5,773 nucleotides of DNA from Weeksellaceae bacterium (GTDB taxonomy: Bacteria; Bacteroidota; Bacteroidia; Flavobacteriales; Weeksellaceae). Below the pieces are notes generated by a model that was not told where the DNA came from, made no database searches, and saw only the letters and a list, made by a program, of their open reading frames with translations. Shown here one piece after another: positions 5,682 through 5,773 of the stretch; the stretch's first letter is position 1; the number at the start of each line of letters is the position of its first letter. The DNA lies in the NCBI GenBank assembly GCA_022701475.1, contig JAKOOI010000573.1, positions 1-5,773 of the forward strand, in the 5' to 3' direction. The translations under genes were made by a program, and so were the position numbers.

Positions 5682-5773
5682 ACTCATGATAAATATCCAT
5701 TTTAAAGATATTTACACAAGAATACATTCAGGAATGATTATATTTAAGATTGATTTTTAAAATTAGAGCATGG

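Noticed and set aside
5664..5773. Possible divergent plus-strand gene start at the right edge (ATG at 5770)
   Set aside because: Only one codon is inside the window, and no -7 box or ribosome site lies upstream on the plus strand; it cannot be judged.

Overview
The window looks like the chromosome of a Bacteroidota member, most likely a Flavobacteriia / Weeksellaceae genus such as Chryseobacterium. This rests on the TAnnTTTG-type -7 boxes in front of genes, the scarcity of Shine-Dalgarno sequences, lipoprotein signals ending in SCSKK, and a lysyl-tRNA synthetase with an added C-terminal domain. The genus is inference; the phylum is well supported. No rRNA, tRNA, CRISPR array or insertion sequence was seen.

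Layout: (1) 1-771, plus strand, is the C-terminal two thirds to three quarters of CydB, subunit II of a cytochrome bd-type quinol oxidase, cut by the window edge. A strong symmetrical terminator (788-824) follows. (2) 927-1667, minus strand, is an unrecognised, AT-rich gene. Its protein has two SH3-like modules and a C-terminal pair of membrane helices. (3) 1747-3447, minus strand, is lysS, with a Bacteroidota-type promoter at 3470-3498 and a hairpin with a UUCG loop after its stop. (4) 3499-4068 is a long gap between lysS and rlmF. Its right half holds what looks like a small, self-contained plus-strand unit: a -7 box, a 40-codon reading frame and a terminator-like hairpin. (5) 4094-5631, minus strand, is a compact three-gene operon: a small lipoprotein, a lipid-anchored cytochrome c of the c551 type, and rlmF (23S rRNA m6A1618 methyltransferase). 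The first two genes overlap by one base; the second and third are 3 bases apart. (6) 5632-5773 is the upstream region of that operon.

Functionally the window mixes respiration (CydB, and a monohaem cytochrome c in a separate operon) with translation (LysS, RlmF). No pathway links these groups apart from co-transcription of the cytochrome with rlmF. The items most worth a second look are the candidate small gene at 3868-4042, the unknown SH3-like membrane protein, and an operator-like palindrome inside the lysS promoter.
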